64,000 nt of DNA, from assembly GCA_965222655.1 (NCBI GenBank), contig CBDCUP010000022.1:1240001-1304000 (forward strand), read 5' to 3'. This DNA is from CAUZIZ01 sp965222655. Its GTDB lineage: Bacteria > Acidobacteriota > UBA6911 > RPQK01 > JAJDTT01. The position numbers and the translations under genes were made by a program. This document shows positions 28,695 to 38,367 of this stretch, piece by piece; within the stretch, counting starts at the first letter, position 1; each line of letters opens with the position of its first letter. The notes below the pieces were generated by a model. That model was not told the DNA's origin and ran no database searches. It saw only the letters and a list, made by a program, of their open reading frames with translations.

Positions 28695-28937
28695 GTGTCC
28701 CAATCGGGGAGGGTGAAACCCCTCGCCTTCAGGCGAAGAGAAGGTCCCCGAAGTCCAGCAGGGAAGGTAGGGTATCTTCGAGTGAAGCTGAGGGGTGATC
28801 GAGTCGTTCTCTGACGCAGCTTTGGCCTCCAGGACGAAGTATATCGGTCGAGCCTCTGGAGCCCACCCTGCGCCGAAGGTCAGCGGGAGAGGATTCGACA
28901 TCCTTTCGAACCTCTCGGCCTTCGAGCCGAGGGTAGG
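28695..28937 (+). repeat. Palindrome-bounded repeat related to the IS200 left end, copy 2
   Basis: Starts GTGTCCCAATCGGGGAGGG with CGCCTTCAGGCG, and ends with the hairpin CTCGGCCTTCGAGCCGAG. About 243 bp. It aligns with 19271-19540 at both ends and in the GGCCTCCAGG module. It lies 165 bp upstream of the secreted-protein gene. Confidence 0.7.
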
Positions 28938-29102
28938 ACTCGGTTGAGACCGCCAGTGGAGGTAGGTGTGGCTGCTACTGCTCCGTATCATATCCGGGCA
29001 TAGCGGAATGTCCTGGAGGGAAGACCTATTCTTGAAGCAGAGCCCATTGCCAGGGGCAGCGATCTTCAGAGGACCTTCGGCAATGACTGTAAGGAGTGTG
29101 GT

Positions 29103-31208
29103 GTGAGAACACGGGTTTCGGTAACCGGTATGTTGTTGTCTTTGCTAGGTTTGGTTGGACTACTGGTAATCGCAGTAGACCCTCAGACTGCGTTGGCCCA
29201 AACTCGGCCGGACAGGGGAATCCCCGATATTACTGGCCCCAATTCGAGAGGGGATGAGTCGGAAGAGTTCCAGCAGAGCGGACGGTTTGTCAACCTGACC
29301 CGTGGTCTGAATTCGTTAGGAGAAATTGATGACGACCTTCCCGATCCCGAACCTCCTTTCTGTCTGGATAATCCCGGAGCTGCTTCCTGCGACGCTCAGC
29401 GACGACGACATTTTTCGATAAGAGTTCCGCGACAATTGAGCCAGTTCACGGTTTGGATTTTCGATGGTGATAGTCGCAAGCAGACTGGAGGATCTTTCAG
29501 TTGGGATAACTGCCAAGGCACTGGCTGTGCGGATCTCATGAATGAGATGCAGTACACGCTGTTTCTGGATCCAAGTGGTCCTTTTCAGGCTTCCGAGGTA
29601 CCGACCGGTCAGGCCCAACGGGCCAACACCTGTCCTGATGACCTAGTCCGGACATTCTTCGGGGCGTCGATGCCTGATAACAAGTGGGTGGGTTTCACTG
29701 TAGAGCAGACGCCTGGCTCCTGTGGACTTAGATTGTTGTCCGACGGGATTACCCAGGTTCCCAATGATACCTGCGGCTACCATTTAGTGCTCAATTGGAT
29801 CCCCAACGTGCCGCCCGAACCCGTTCTACTGACACATGAGCAGGCCAATTTCAAGGTAGGTGTTTCCGGGCTCGGCGTCAACCTGTTCGTTTACGACGAA
29901 TCCAATATTGGATACAATGGCGTGGGGTCGAACTTCCCAGGCCCAACCACCTTTGACGGGACCTTTGTTTTTACGATTCCGGTAAACTTCGTTACCGAGC
30001 CGGTTTGGTTTACACCGCTGTTCGAAGGGGATTTCGATGTCGCCAATGATGGGGACGATCCCAACTTCCTGGGTCTGCCGATCTTCCCCTCAAGAAACGC
30101 ATTACCGGAGGGCACAAAGCCTGGGAATCCGGCCGATGGGGGAGTCGCCACTGATCCACTTCTTAGCTGGGGAGCACCGGAAGCACCCAATGTCATCTAT
30201 ACCCTGACCGCCCCTGGAGATGTCTGGACGAGGAAGAACCTCAATCCGTCCGGTGATGGCGAGTGGGAGAGTTTTAGTCTGGGCAAGGAGACTGGCGGTC
30301 CTCCGCTCCCCATAGTTGATGACACGGTATCCTCCATTCCAAATGGTGACTATAGACTAGAAGTCAAGGGGTTGGATGCCCGCAACACGGTGTTTATCAG
30401 TTTCAAACATCCCGCCACGAGCGACCCCGTGGGCGGTGAATGTAAAGGGGAAGTCGCACAGTTGACGCTCCGCAACAACGGAGCGGAAGGGGACATCGTG
30501 GTGAAGAACGAGGTAGGCGATTCCCTCGGTGAGTTTCCGCAAGTACCCGGCGGCGGGACATTTCTCGTCAACATCCCAGAGCCGACTCCGAGCATCAGCG
30601 TGAACAAAACCAAGATCCCGACATCTTGCGACACTGATGGGTTCAGCGAAGACAATGCCGGGGATGAGAGTGGCCCTTGTGAGGTCTTCGGTGCGGGCAG
30701 CATCTTCGGGGACTTCGAGGTCGCGAATGGGGTCAGCTCGATCGGTGGACCGCTGCCAAAGAGTGCTCGTTGTTCCGATTCGACCGACGACAAGAATCTA
30801 GATGGCAGCGGTCACAGCGGTCGCTACTGCTTACCCGCAAACGAAACCAGACTGCGATCCCTCACGCTTGAGTACACTGCGGACGATTGCGACTTTACCA
30901 ACAACCGACAGTCCGGCAAAGTAAAGTGTCGCGATCGCGGCGCCCTTCCAGAGTTGGCTCAGATCCAAGTCATTGGTGGAGGCGAAGTCTATTTCGACGG
31001 ATCTTATGTTTCGGTGGGTTCGCAGATTCTGTTAGCTCCCAGAAAGCCGGGCAGGCCCATCGCAGGCAACACCCGGGTTCGGATCAAGAACGAGCAGGGG
31101 ACCCTGGTACAACGGGTCAGGCTCCACACATCTTGTTCGAAGCCATTGGAGCGAGGCAATCAATTTGGGAGTCTTCTGGTTAAGGACCTGAAGACCGTAG
31201 CAAAATAG
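29103..31208 (+). CDS. Large secreted protein of unknown function
   Basis: 701 residues from GTG 29103, with AAGGAG 7-8 bp upstream. A Sec signal peptide ends near ALAQT (about residue 33). The mature protein is rich in Asp, Gly, Pro and paired Cys, with no membrane segments. A module around residues 355-440 (SWGAPEAPNVIYTLTAPGD, NPSGDGEWESF, IPNGDYRLEVKGLDARNTVF) resembles an Ig-like or beta-sandwich domain. A decayed paralogue lies at 15963-19703. I do not recognise the family. An Nramp gene fragment begins about 40 bp after its stop. Confidence 0.75.
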   Translation: MRTRVSVTGMLLSLLGLVGLLVIAVDPQTALAQTRPDRGIPDITGPNSRGDESEEFQQSGRFVNLTRGLNSLGEIDDDLPDPEPPFCLDNPGAASCDAQRRRHFSIRVPRQLSQFTVWIFDGDSRKQTGGSFSWDNCQGTGCADLMNEMQYTLFLDPSGPFQASEVPTGQAQRANTCPDDLVRTFFGASMPDNKWVGFTVEQTPGSCGLRLLSDGITQVPNDTCGYHLVLNWIPNVPPEPVLLTHEQANFKVGVSGLGVNLFVYDESNIGYNGVGSNFPGPTTFDGTFVFTIPVNFVTEPVWFTPLFEGDFDVANDGDDPNFLGLPIFPSRNALPEGTKPGNPADGGVATDPLLSWGAPEAPNVIYTLTAPGDVWTRKNLNPSGDGEWESFSLGKETGGPPLPIVDDTVSSIPNGDYRLEVKGLDARNTVFISFKHPATSDPVGGECKGEVAQLTLRNNGAEGDIVVKNEVGDSLGEFPQVPGGGTFLVNIPEPTPSISVNKTKIPTSCDTDGFSEDNAGDESGPCEVFGAGSIFGDFEVANGVSSIGGPLPKSARCSDSTDDKNLDGSGHSGRYCLPANETRLRSLTLEYTADDCDFTNNRQSGKVKCRDRGALPELAQIQVIGGGEVYFDGSYVSVGSQILLAPRKPGRPIAGNTRVRIKNEQGTLVQRVRLHTSCSKPLERGNQFGSLLVKDLKTVAK

Positions 31209-31245
31209 CAATCTGCCTTTGAGCGTCTGGAATTGAAGGACAGTT

Positions 31246-31325
31246 GGGTTGGCACAGTTGGACTGCGCTACTCGGTCCCGGCGTCTTGATGGCCGGGGCT
31301 TCGATCGGCTCCGGGGAGTAGCTAG
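31246..31325 (+). pseudogene. Nramp-related transporter fragment (left part)
   Basis: DNA matches 45772-45850 of the intact transporter gene, including GGCCGGGGCTTCGATCGGCT. It stops at the CTAG where IS1380 copy 2 entered and resumes at 34326. Confidence 0.9.
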
Positions 31326-33191
31326 TCCCAAAACAAGTAGATGAAAGTGGATTAAGCCGGGTGTAAACACCTGAAATGCCAGACCTGACGGGTATTCTGG
31401 AGTTAACAAAGAAACCTCAGAGAGACCCGAAAGGGGGCATTTCAGGTGAAGAAAAAGCATAGCGCAATCCTCCACAAACGAGAAGAAGAAGTTGCCCGTC
31501 GGCTGAGCTCCAGCTGGAACGGTCAAGATCCGAAACCAGTCCTCTCGCCCGACGGGATCAGCTACGAGGTCTCGGAGAAGATTGGGGCCGTCAGCTACGG
31601 CGGGCTGGGACTGCTGCAGCAAGTGGTGAAGTGGAGCGGGCTGGGAGAAGCCATTGACCGGGCGGTGAAGTTGTTCAAACGCCACCAGCCCTACCACGAA
31701 TCGGACCACGTGTTGAACCTGGTCTATAACGTGGCCACCGGAGGAACCCGCTATCAGGATATCGAACTGCGGCGTCAGAGTGTGAGCTTCCTGGAGGCGG
31801 TGGGAGCCCAGAAGATCCCGGCGCCCAGCACGGCCGGAGATTTTGTCCAGCGCTTTGAAGCATCGGATGTGGTGGATCTGATGGAGGCCGTCAATGAGAG
31901 CCGCCGCAAGGTCTGGGCCCAACAACCGAGGAGTTTCTTTGAACGGGCGGAGATCGATGTGGACGGGACGATTGCCCCTACCCGCGGGGAATGCAAAGAA
32001 GGGATGGAGATCAGCTACGACGGGCAGTGGGGCTATGCGCCGCTGATCGTGACGCTGGCCAATACGGGGGAAGTGCTCTACGCCGTGAACCGATCGGGCA
32101 ACCGTCCCTCTCATGAGGGAGCCCCCGAATGGCTGGATCGGAGCATCGAGCTGGTCCGAGAGGCCGGTTTTCGCAGGGTGCGTCTGCGCGGGGACACGGA
32201 TTTTTCGCTGACGGTTCATTTTGACCGCTGGACCGAGGCGGGGGTGGAATTTGACTTCGGGATCGATGCCAACCCGAGCTTTGTCAAGTGGGCACAAGCG
32301 TTGCCGCAAGCGAGTTGGAGCGAGCTGGTCCGCCCCAGCAAGGGGAAAGAGAAAGGCAAAAAGCGGCGCCGCCGGCGGGACAAAGTGAAGCCGGAGATCG
32401 TCAAGACACGGGGATTCAAGAAGCTGACGCTGGAGCGGGAAGAGATCGCCGAGATGGACTACCATCCGAGCAAAGCGCAAGGGAGGTATCGACTGGTGGT
32501 CTTGCGCAAGACGATCCTGGTCGAGAAAGGCCAGAGACGGCTTCTGCCACAGACGCGCTACCACTTTTATGTCACGAATATCCCGGCTGCCCAGCTGGGA
32601 ACGGCGGCAGTGGTCCGGGAGAACAACCGGCGCTGCAACCAAGAGAATGTCATTGAGCAACTCAAGAACGGAGTCGAAGCACTGCGGATGCCGTCCGCTA
32701 CGCTGGTGGCCAACTGGGCCTATCTGGTGATTGCAGCTCAGGCGTGGAATCTGAAGGCCTGGATGGGGTTGGTTCTGCCGGCCCGACTGCAGGCCAGACA
32801 ACTGGTGAAGATGGAATATCGCCGGTTCCTGCGAGAGATTATTGAAATGCCCTGCCAGATTTTGCGGACGGGTCGACGGTTGGTCTATCGGCTGCTGGAC
32901 GTGAATAGCTGGAGCCGTCTTCTCTTGGAAGGCAGTGCGTGGCTGAAACGACGACCGGCTACCTGATAGGAGATGAGAAAACGCCGAAAGTCGCGAGTGC
33001 TGGGCCGAGGTGCCTCTAAAAAAGCCGCCAAAGGGGGCAGAATAGCTCCCGCTGAGCGATCGGCGTGGGGGAAAGCAGAAGACGAGCCGAGTTCTGAGTG
33101 GCTTGGCACAGAAATTTAGAATTTCGGCCTCCAAAATGGCTCTCAGGAGCCGGGAAAGCGATCTGTTTTCAAGAGTGCGCTTATTTTGGGG
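31326..33191 (+). mobile_element. IS1380-family element, copy 2 (intact)
   Basis: A 1,866-bp element flanked by CTAG at 31322-31325 and 33192-33195. It has an intact transposase. The right CTAG contains the TA target of IS630 element 2. Removing both elements rejoins the Nramp fragment at AGTAGCTAGCCGGACC. Confidence 0.93.
31446..32966 (+). CDS. IS1380 family transposase
   Basis: 506 residues, full length. DDE core: AEIDVDGTIAPT (first Asp), RLRGDTDFSLTVHFD (second Asp) and the family block NNRRCNQENVIEQLKNG (Glu). The C-terminal helical part (AYLVIAAQAWNLKAWMGL) is typical. A basic stretch KKRRRRRDK lies near residue 305. No stop or frameshift, unlike copy 1, so this is the likely active source copy. 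Confidence 0.95.
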   Translation: MKKKHSAILHKREEEVARRLSSSWNGQDPKPVLSPDGISYEVSEKIGAVSYGGLGLLQQVVKWSGLGEAIDRAVKLFKRHQPYHESDHVLNLVYNVATGGTRYQDIELRRQSVSFLEAVGAQKIPAPSTAGDFVQRFEASDVVDLMEAVNESRRKVWAQQPRSFFERAEIDVDGTIAPTRGECKEGMEISYDGQWGYAPLIVTLANTGEVLYAVNRSGNRPSHEGAPEWLDRSIELVREAGFRRVRLRGDTDFSLTVHFDRWTEAGVEFDFGIDANPSFVKWAQALPQASWSELVRPSKGKEKGKKRRRRRDKVKPEIVKTRGFKKLTLEREEIAEMDYHPSKAQGRYRLVVLRKTILVEKGQRRLLPQTRYHFYVTNIPAAQLGTAAVVRENNRRCNQENVIEQLKNGVEALRMPSATLVANWAYLVIAAQAWNLKAWMGLVLPARLQARQLVKMEYRRFLREIIEMPCQILRTGRRLVYRLLDVNSWSRLLLEGSAWLKRRPAT

Positions 33192-33194
33192 CTA

Positions 33195-34323
33195 GTGGTA
33201 CGACATATAAGTAACGCTATATATTCTTGTCTGAGAGTGCTATGATGCCAGTCCATGGCGAATAAACCATTTTTGCTGCGATCGCTCTCGGTCGAGGAGT
33301 TGCTCGAGCTGCAGCGTTTGCTGCGCGCCGAGAAGACTCCCGCAGCCGTGTTCCGTCGCTGTCGGCTCATCTGGCATCTCGCAGCGGGCTTCAATCTGCG
33401 GGAAGCCTCCGATCTGTCCGGGCTGCACTACACCAACGCGCACCTTTGGATCAAACGCTTCCAAGAGGAGGGAATCCCAACCGTGTTGGGACGGCGACGA
33501 AGCGGGCGCCCACGACTGTACGATCCACAGGCAGAGACCCTGGTAATCGAAGCAGCGACGTCGCGACCACGGGAGCTGGGTCTGGGATTTTCGAGTTGGT
33601 CCCTTGCCAAGTTGGAGGAGTACCTACAGGTCGAGAAGGCCCTGCCCACGTTGAGTCGAGAGACGATTCGACGCATCCTCCGTCGGCACGGCTTGCGGTT
33701 TCTCACGGGCCAAACCTGGTGCCAGAGTACGGATCCGGACTTCGACGTAAAAAAAACGCCATAATTCGTCTGTATCGGAACCCTCCCTCTGATGGTCCGG
33801 TCATTTGTTTCGACGAGTCGGGGCCACTCCAGACGGTGCCGCGAGGGGGACCACGGTGGGGACGGCGCCCGGCGCATCGGTCCAACCGATACACTCGAAA
33901 GTCTGGGACCCTGCAATTCTTCGCAGCGTTCTGTCCTCAGACAGGTCAGGCGCTCGGGCGTCGAGCCCCCAGCAAGAAGAGTGTCAACTGCCGCGCCTTC
34001 CTCGAGGAAATGGTGTTGCCCAACTGGCCTCAAGGTCGCATCCATCTGATTCTGGATAACCTCAGCGCTCACAAGGCAGAGCCGGTGGCAAGCACAGGCA
34101 CACTCGGATCGAATCCTCTTTCACTGGCTGCCCACCAACAGCTCTTGGCTCAATCTCATCGAGTCCTACTTTTCCACCTTGGCCAGAACGGCCCTACACA
34201 ACACCGACTACAAAACCCCAGACGACATCGAGCAGGGACTGCTCAGGGGTATCGGATACTTGAATGAACATCCCAAATCTTATAAGTGGAAGAAAATATA
34301 GCGACATTTATGTGTCACACCAC
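33195..34323 (+). mobile_element. IS630-family element 2
   Basis: A 1,129-bp element with ends GTGGTACGACATATAAGT and, inverted, GTGGTGTGACACATAAAT. TA at 33193-33194 and 34324-34325. It belongs to a different IS630 lineage from element 1 judging by ends and protein. Confidence 0.9.
33255..34303 (+). pseudogene. IS630 family transposase, frameshifted
   Basis: The N-terminal HTH part (33255-33764) contains LREASDLSGLHYTNAHLWIK. It runs to an A8 tract at 33750-33757 where a -1 shift joins DFDV to KKNAIIRLYRNPP. The DDE core follows with VICFDESGPLQTV and LILDNLSAHKAEPV. A second shift near 34085 is needed to reach WLPTNSSWLNLIESYFSTL (last Glu). The first shift may be programmed, since IS630 members are known to use A-rich slippery sites, but the second looks like damage. 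Confidence 0.88.
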
Positions 34324-34325
34324 TA

Positions 34326-34465
34326 GCCGGACCTGGCGTGACGGCCCAGTACGGTGGCACGCTGCCGTGGGTGGCAACCTTGAGCATCGTTGCCCAGGTC
34401 TTCCGCAACACCTCGAGTTCATGCGCTATGCGATGTACTGTGGCGAACCGATCCAGGTTGGTACC
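34326..34465 (+). pseudogene. Nramp-related transporter fragment (right part)
   Basis: Continues the match to the gene at 45.67 kb (about 45850-45983): GCGTGACGGCCCAGTACGGT to the CGAACCGATCCAGGTTGG block. Small indels break the frame. The remaining roughly 1.6 kb of the gene is absent. Confidence 0.9.
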
Positions 34466-34750
34466 CATCTAAGGCAAGCACCAGCATTCGTCGCAAACTG
34501 TACTTCGATCTGCCCAAAAAGCGTTGTGAGACATTGAACCTTATCTGTGTCTGACGAAATCCTACCCATTGCACCAGCACCCGCGTCTCGTCGTCTTTCT
34601 ACAGTTGGCAGACAGGATCATCTGTGGGGGCCGGGGAGGTGGATGACAAGCGAGTCAGGCCCAGCACCGCCAATGGAATAAGAACGGGAAACGTCAAGAA
34701 AATCGATCGTTGGATGTTTACCCCTTCATGGAGGACAAATGTTCCAACTA
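34466..34750. other. Intergenic, nothing recognised
   Basis: Between the transporter fragment and the next IS. No recognisable gene. It ends with AACTA, the target duplication of the following element. Confidence 0.4.
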
Positions 34751-36487
34751 CCTAAATTGAGCGATTGATGGGCCTAGGGATGTCACATCTTTGAGTTAAG
34801 ATGTTGCTGGGCTAGGAGTTAGCGGTAGATGGGCTACCGAAAAGCTCCTAACCCAGAAGGTAAAACAACTGTGAGCCACTATAGCACCCTTCCCCGTCAT
34901 TCTGAGGCGTCTGTTTCCCGAAGGATAGACGACGTGCAACCCACCTCGGAGACCTTGACCGGACGCGCCGGGCTGAGCCTGTTTGTCCGCTATGTGCGGA
35001 GCTTGGGTCTGGACCCTGATCTGGATCGGCTGTTTGGCTCCTTGCGCAAAAGCCGCAAAGGACAGCCGGTGACGGAGATCTTCAAACAGCTGTGGTGCTT
35101 CTTCCTAGACGGATCGAGTCGCCATTTGGTGTCCTTCGAAGCCTTGAAGGAGGATCCGGGCTATGGAGCAGCGATCGAGACGAAGCCCGAGGCCTTGCTG
35201 TCCTCTCACGCGGTCAAGCGCTTTTTCGGCCGCTTTTCCATGTGGCGCATCTGGCTCTTTCGCCGACTCCTGCAGCAGCTGTTCCTGTGGCGGCTGCGAT
35301 TGCAACAGCCGCCCCTGATTCTGCTGGGGATGGATACCATGGTGATGGACAACGACGAGGCCCCCCAGCGCCACGGCGTGGCGCCGACCTACAAACGAGT
35401 CAAAGGGTTTCAGCCGCTTCAGGTCACCTGGGGCCGCTTGCTCATCGATGCCGTCTTTCGGGGAGGAGACAAGCACTCCAACCACGCCGACACGGCCCCG
35501 AAGACCCTGAGTCATCTGATCCGGAAGATTCGCCGAAAGTACCGCTCCGAGGTACCCATCATCGTGCGCCTGGACAGCGGCTTTTTCGATCAGAAGCTGC
35601 TGAAGGTCTTGGAAGAACTCCAGGTCGGCTACATCGTCGCCGGCAAGCTCTATGGCGATGTGCAACAGTACATCTTGCAGCTGGAGGAAACGGCCTGGGG
35701 AGTCTCTCGCAACGGCGATCAGGAGTGGCACTATGTGGAACTGGGAAACCGGCGGGGTAGCTGGGAGAAGTTCCGCCGGGCCCTGTTCTGCCGACCGGCT
35801 TATGAGGATCAGCAGCGCCTTTTGGCCTTTGCCCGTCCCGATCAGATCCTGTACACCAATCTCGGTTGCGGCTCCGCCGTGGACGAGCAGCTCCAGCAAG
35901 CGGGGCTCGAGCGTTGGCTTCAAGCCGAGGCGATCCTGCAAGGCTATCAGGGACGGGGAGCCGATGAGTTAGTGCATCGAGCCCTGAAGGACTTTACCTC
36001 ACAGACTCTTCCGTTTAAACGCTTTGCTGCCAACGCGGCCTATTACTACACGTTGCTGGTGGCCTTTTTCCTTTACGAGTGTTTCAAGGAAGATGTGTGC
36101 CAGCCGGTGGTGCCGCTCAACTGCTACCCCACGACCTTACGTCGGCGGATCATCGACGTGGCGGGGAAAATCGTCCGCCATGCCGGCCAGATCCTGCTGA
36201 AAGTAACGGCCGCCACCTGGAAGCAGCTTCAAATCGACCGGCTCTGGCGCAAGAGCGCCCACCCGCCGCCTTTCGCCTGGGTCTAAATCTCAAAAAACCA
36301 AAGCCTCCTTCCAGCCTCAGGGCCCCCGTGTGCCCGCTATCGCCTCGGCTCAGGGTCGCTGCTCCCTTTCGCGAGGGAAAATCGCCACCCTCCACCCTTC
36401 TGAACTCACCCGGAACCCTCTGCCGTCGGAACTCGCATCTGTGCGACCTTCATTTTCGCTAAAATGAGTAGAATCGCTCAATTTAGG
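34751..36487 (+). mobile_element. IS1380/IS4-like insertion sequence with 5-bp duplication
   Basis: A 1,737-bp element. Inverted repeat CCTAAATTGAGCGATT at 34751-34766 and inverted at the right end. AACTA duplicated at 34746-34750 and 36488-36492. A single intact transposase. Confidence 0.92.
34829..36286 (+). CDS. IS1380-like DDE transposase
   Basis: 485 residues. ATG 34829 has GGAG about 10 bp upstream. DDE residues appear in LILLGMDTMVMDNDEA (Asp), PIIVRLDSGFFDQKLL (Asp) and YQGRGADELVHRALKDF (Glu). The last block is the IS1380 group-type motif. Intact and only distantly related to the other IS1380 copies. The family call between IS1380 and IS4 is by motif only. Confidence 0.85.
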   Translation: MGYRKAPNPEGKTTVSHYSTLPRHSEASVSRRIDDVQPTSETLTGRAGLSLFVRYVRSLGLDPDLDRLFGSLRKSRKGQPVTEIFKQLWCFFLDGSSRHLVSFEALKEDPGYGAAIETKPEALLSSHAVKRFFGRFSMWRIWLFRRLLQQLFLWRLRLQQPPLILLGMDTMVMDNDEAPQRHGVAPTYKRVKGFQPLQVTWGRLLIDAVFRGGDKHSNHADTAPKTLSHLIRKIRRKYRSEVPIIVRLDSGFFDQKLLKVLEELQVGYIVAGKLYGDVQQYILQLEETAWGVSRNGDQEWHYVELGNRRGSWEKFRRALFCRPAYEDQQRLLAFARPDQILYTNLGCGSAVDEQLQQAGLERWLQAEAILQGYQGRGADELVHRALKDFTSQTLPFKRFAANAAYYYTLLVAFFLYECFKEDVCQPVVPLNCYPTTLRRRIIDVAGKIVRHAGQILLKVTAATWKQLQIDRLWRKSAHPPPFAWV

Positions 36488-36566
36488 AACTAGTAAGACA
36501 AACCAAAGGCAGCGCCTCAGAAACGGGGGCAGCGGGGAACGCCAACAAGGGCAGCGCAACAATTTT

Positions 36567-36884
36567 GGTTCATCCGGTAAATGGGGAGGTGCCGCCAGTC
36601 AAAGGCAGGCCGCGGAAACTGCCGCACTATGCAAACCGTGGAAAAACAAGTAGTTCTGGAGGAGAACTGGCAAGTGCTCGCAGTTGTTTTTCCACCGTTC
36701 GCACAGCGCTTGGAAAACTCCGTATCACGGGCTTGCTGGCCCAGTTCGATATCGCTCGGAGTTTTCCACAGTTCCCACGGCCCCTGCTACTGCAGCCGAC
36801 TATATTGACAAGCGAACGGGGAACCAGATTTGGGATCCGGAAAGCGCCGAACCACGTTCCACCTCCCCATTTACCGGATGACCC
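36567..36884 (+). mobile_element. 319-bp MITE, copy 2
   Basis: 318 bp, flanked by ACAATTTT (36559-36566 and 36885-36892). It differs from copy 1 by a few substitutions and a 1-bp deletion near the right end. Same terminal inverted repeats and internal hairpins. Confidence 0.95.
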
Positions 36885-36894
36885 ACAATTTTTC

Positions 36895-37075
36895 TGTAAT
36901 TTCAGGGTCGGTTGTGGGACAGGATCCTCCTCTCTTGGCTCTCGGGTGCAGAAAGCAGTGGCCCGTGAGCCGCTCGCTGTGAATCTCTCTAAGGCAACCA
37001 GCAGATCTATCAAAATGAGAGGCCGGAGCAGCTTGCACTACTCGCAGAGAGCGATTCAGCGCCCCCACCTCCTTC
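36895..37075 (-). pseudogene. IS256-type transposase C-terminal remnant
   Basis: The minus strand reads LREIHSERLTGHCFLHPRAKR, matching the end of the adjacent intact transposase (LAEIHDEWLTGRCYLNLES). Only the 3' end of the gene and a terminal sequence remain; MITE copy 2 lies just to its left. Confidence 0.75.
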
Positions 37076-37182
37076 TCCAAGAAAAGAGGCCCTGTCAGAA
37101 GCCCTCAGAGCCACGATCGCGGGCTGCCCCTTACCGAGAACCCTCGCTGATCTGAGGGTCTCGGGTTTAGGGAAACGCTCTT

Positions 37183-38367
37183 CTAGGATGCCTCCTCTTC
37201 TTGCCAGCTCTCCAGGTTCAGATAGCAGCGGCCCGTGAGCCACTCGTCGTGAATCTCCGCCAGCACGGCTGAGATCAGTCGCAACGCCGAGTCGATATGG
37301 GGGAAGATTCCCACCACTCGAGTGCGGCGCCGGATCTGTTTGTTGAGATTCTCCACGCCGTTAATCGTCCGGATCTTCTTGTGCAGACTGCGGGGGAAGG
37401 CGTAGACCGTCAACCCCTCGCGCACGTTGTCTTCCATCCACTGGGCCAGTGCCTGGTTGGTTTCGGTGAACGCCTTGATCTTGCGTTTGAGCATGGCTTC
37501 GGCATCCTCGAGGGTGGGGCTGTTGAAGATGTCCCGCATCGCTTGGCCGATCTGGCCCCGCTCTTGGAGCCGACGGGCAAAGCGCTGAGCATTCTGGCTC
37601 AGATGAAACTGGCAGCGCTGCCAGGGAACCGCGGGAAACACCGCTCGTCGAGCGGCCTTCAGTCCCGCGTGGTCGTCACTGACGACGAGCTCCATTCCCT
37701 TGAGTCCCCGCCCGGCCAGATCCTCAAAAAACGCTCTCCAGTGGACCTCCGCCTCGCTCAGCCGGGCGCTCAGACCCAAGACCTCACGGTGACCGGAAGC
37801 CTGCACACCGACTGCCTTGAGGATGGCCAGGTCCTGAACTCGTCCATCGACACGGACTTTCTCGTAATGGGCGTCCAGGTAGACGAAGGGATACTCACCG
37901 CTCAGCGGCCGGCTACGGAACTTCTCCAGCTCCTCATCCAGCAGGGAGGCGACCCGTGAGACCTGGCTGGCGGAGATCTCCGTGCCACACAGCTGCTCGG
38001 TGATTTCCGTGACCTTGCGCGTGGAGACGCCCATGACATACATCTCGGCAATGGCCAACTTCAGCGCCTTTTCCGAGCGGCAGCCCTTCTCCAGCGATTG
38101 AGGGTAGAACGACAGCCCTCGCACCTGAGGGATCTTCAGTCGGAGCTCTCCCACACGCGTGGCGATCTTCTTGTCCTTGTAACCGTTGGCGTGGCCCCGT
38201 CGCTGGCTCGTTCTCTCGTAGGGCTCGGCTCCCAGAAACTCCGACCGTTCCAATCCCATGGCCAAGTTCAAGAGCTTCTCCAACACCTTGCGAAAGGCCT
38301 CCGTTCCTTCTTGGATCAACGCCTCTAGGATCTCTCGTGGTACTCTGTCTTCCAGGTCTGGGGCCAT
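37183..38367 (-). CDS. IS256 family (Mutator-type) transposase A
   Basis: 394 residues, intact. Signature blocks: QRRGHANGYKDKKI, AEMYVMGVSTRKVTEITEQL, the first Asp in FVYLDAHYEKVRVDG, the second in LVVSDDHAGLKAA, WQRCQFHLSQNA, and INGVENLNKQIRRRTRVVGIFP with the Glu. Element ends are not sharply defined: AGGGTCTCGGG near 37153 and, inverted, AGGTCTGGGAC near 38415 form a weak inverted repeat. Confidence 0.93.
   Translation of the reverse strand: MAPDLEDRVPREILEALIQEGTEAFRKVLEKLLNLAMGLERSEFLGAEPYERTSQRRGHANGYKDKKIATRVGELRLKIPQVRGLSFYPQSLEKGCRSEKALKLAIAEMYVMGVSTRKVTEITEQLCGTEISASQVSRVASLLDEELEKFRSRPLSGEYPFVYLDAHYEKVRVDGRVQDLAILKAVGVQASGHREVLGLSARLSEAEVHWRAFFEDLAGRGLKGMELVVSDDHAGLKAARRAVFPAVPWQRCQFHLSQNAQRFARRLQERGQIGQAMRDIFNSPTLEDAEAMLKRKIKAFTETNQALAQWMEDNVREGLTVYAFPRSLHKKIRTINGVENLNKQIRRRTRVVGIFPHIDSALRLISAVLAEIHDEWLTGRCYLNLESWQEEEAS

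Noticed and set aside
31032..33134. A 700-codon minus-strand open frame
   Set aside because: It is antisense to the intact IS1380 transposase and the end of the secreted-protein gene, and is Pro/His/Leu-rich shadow sequence with no motif.
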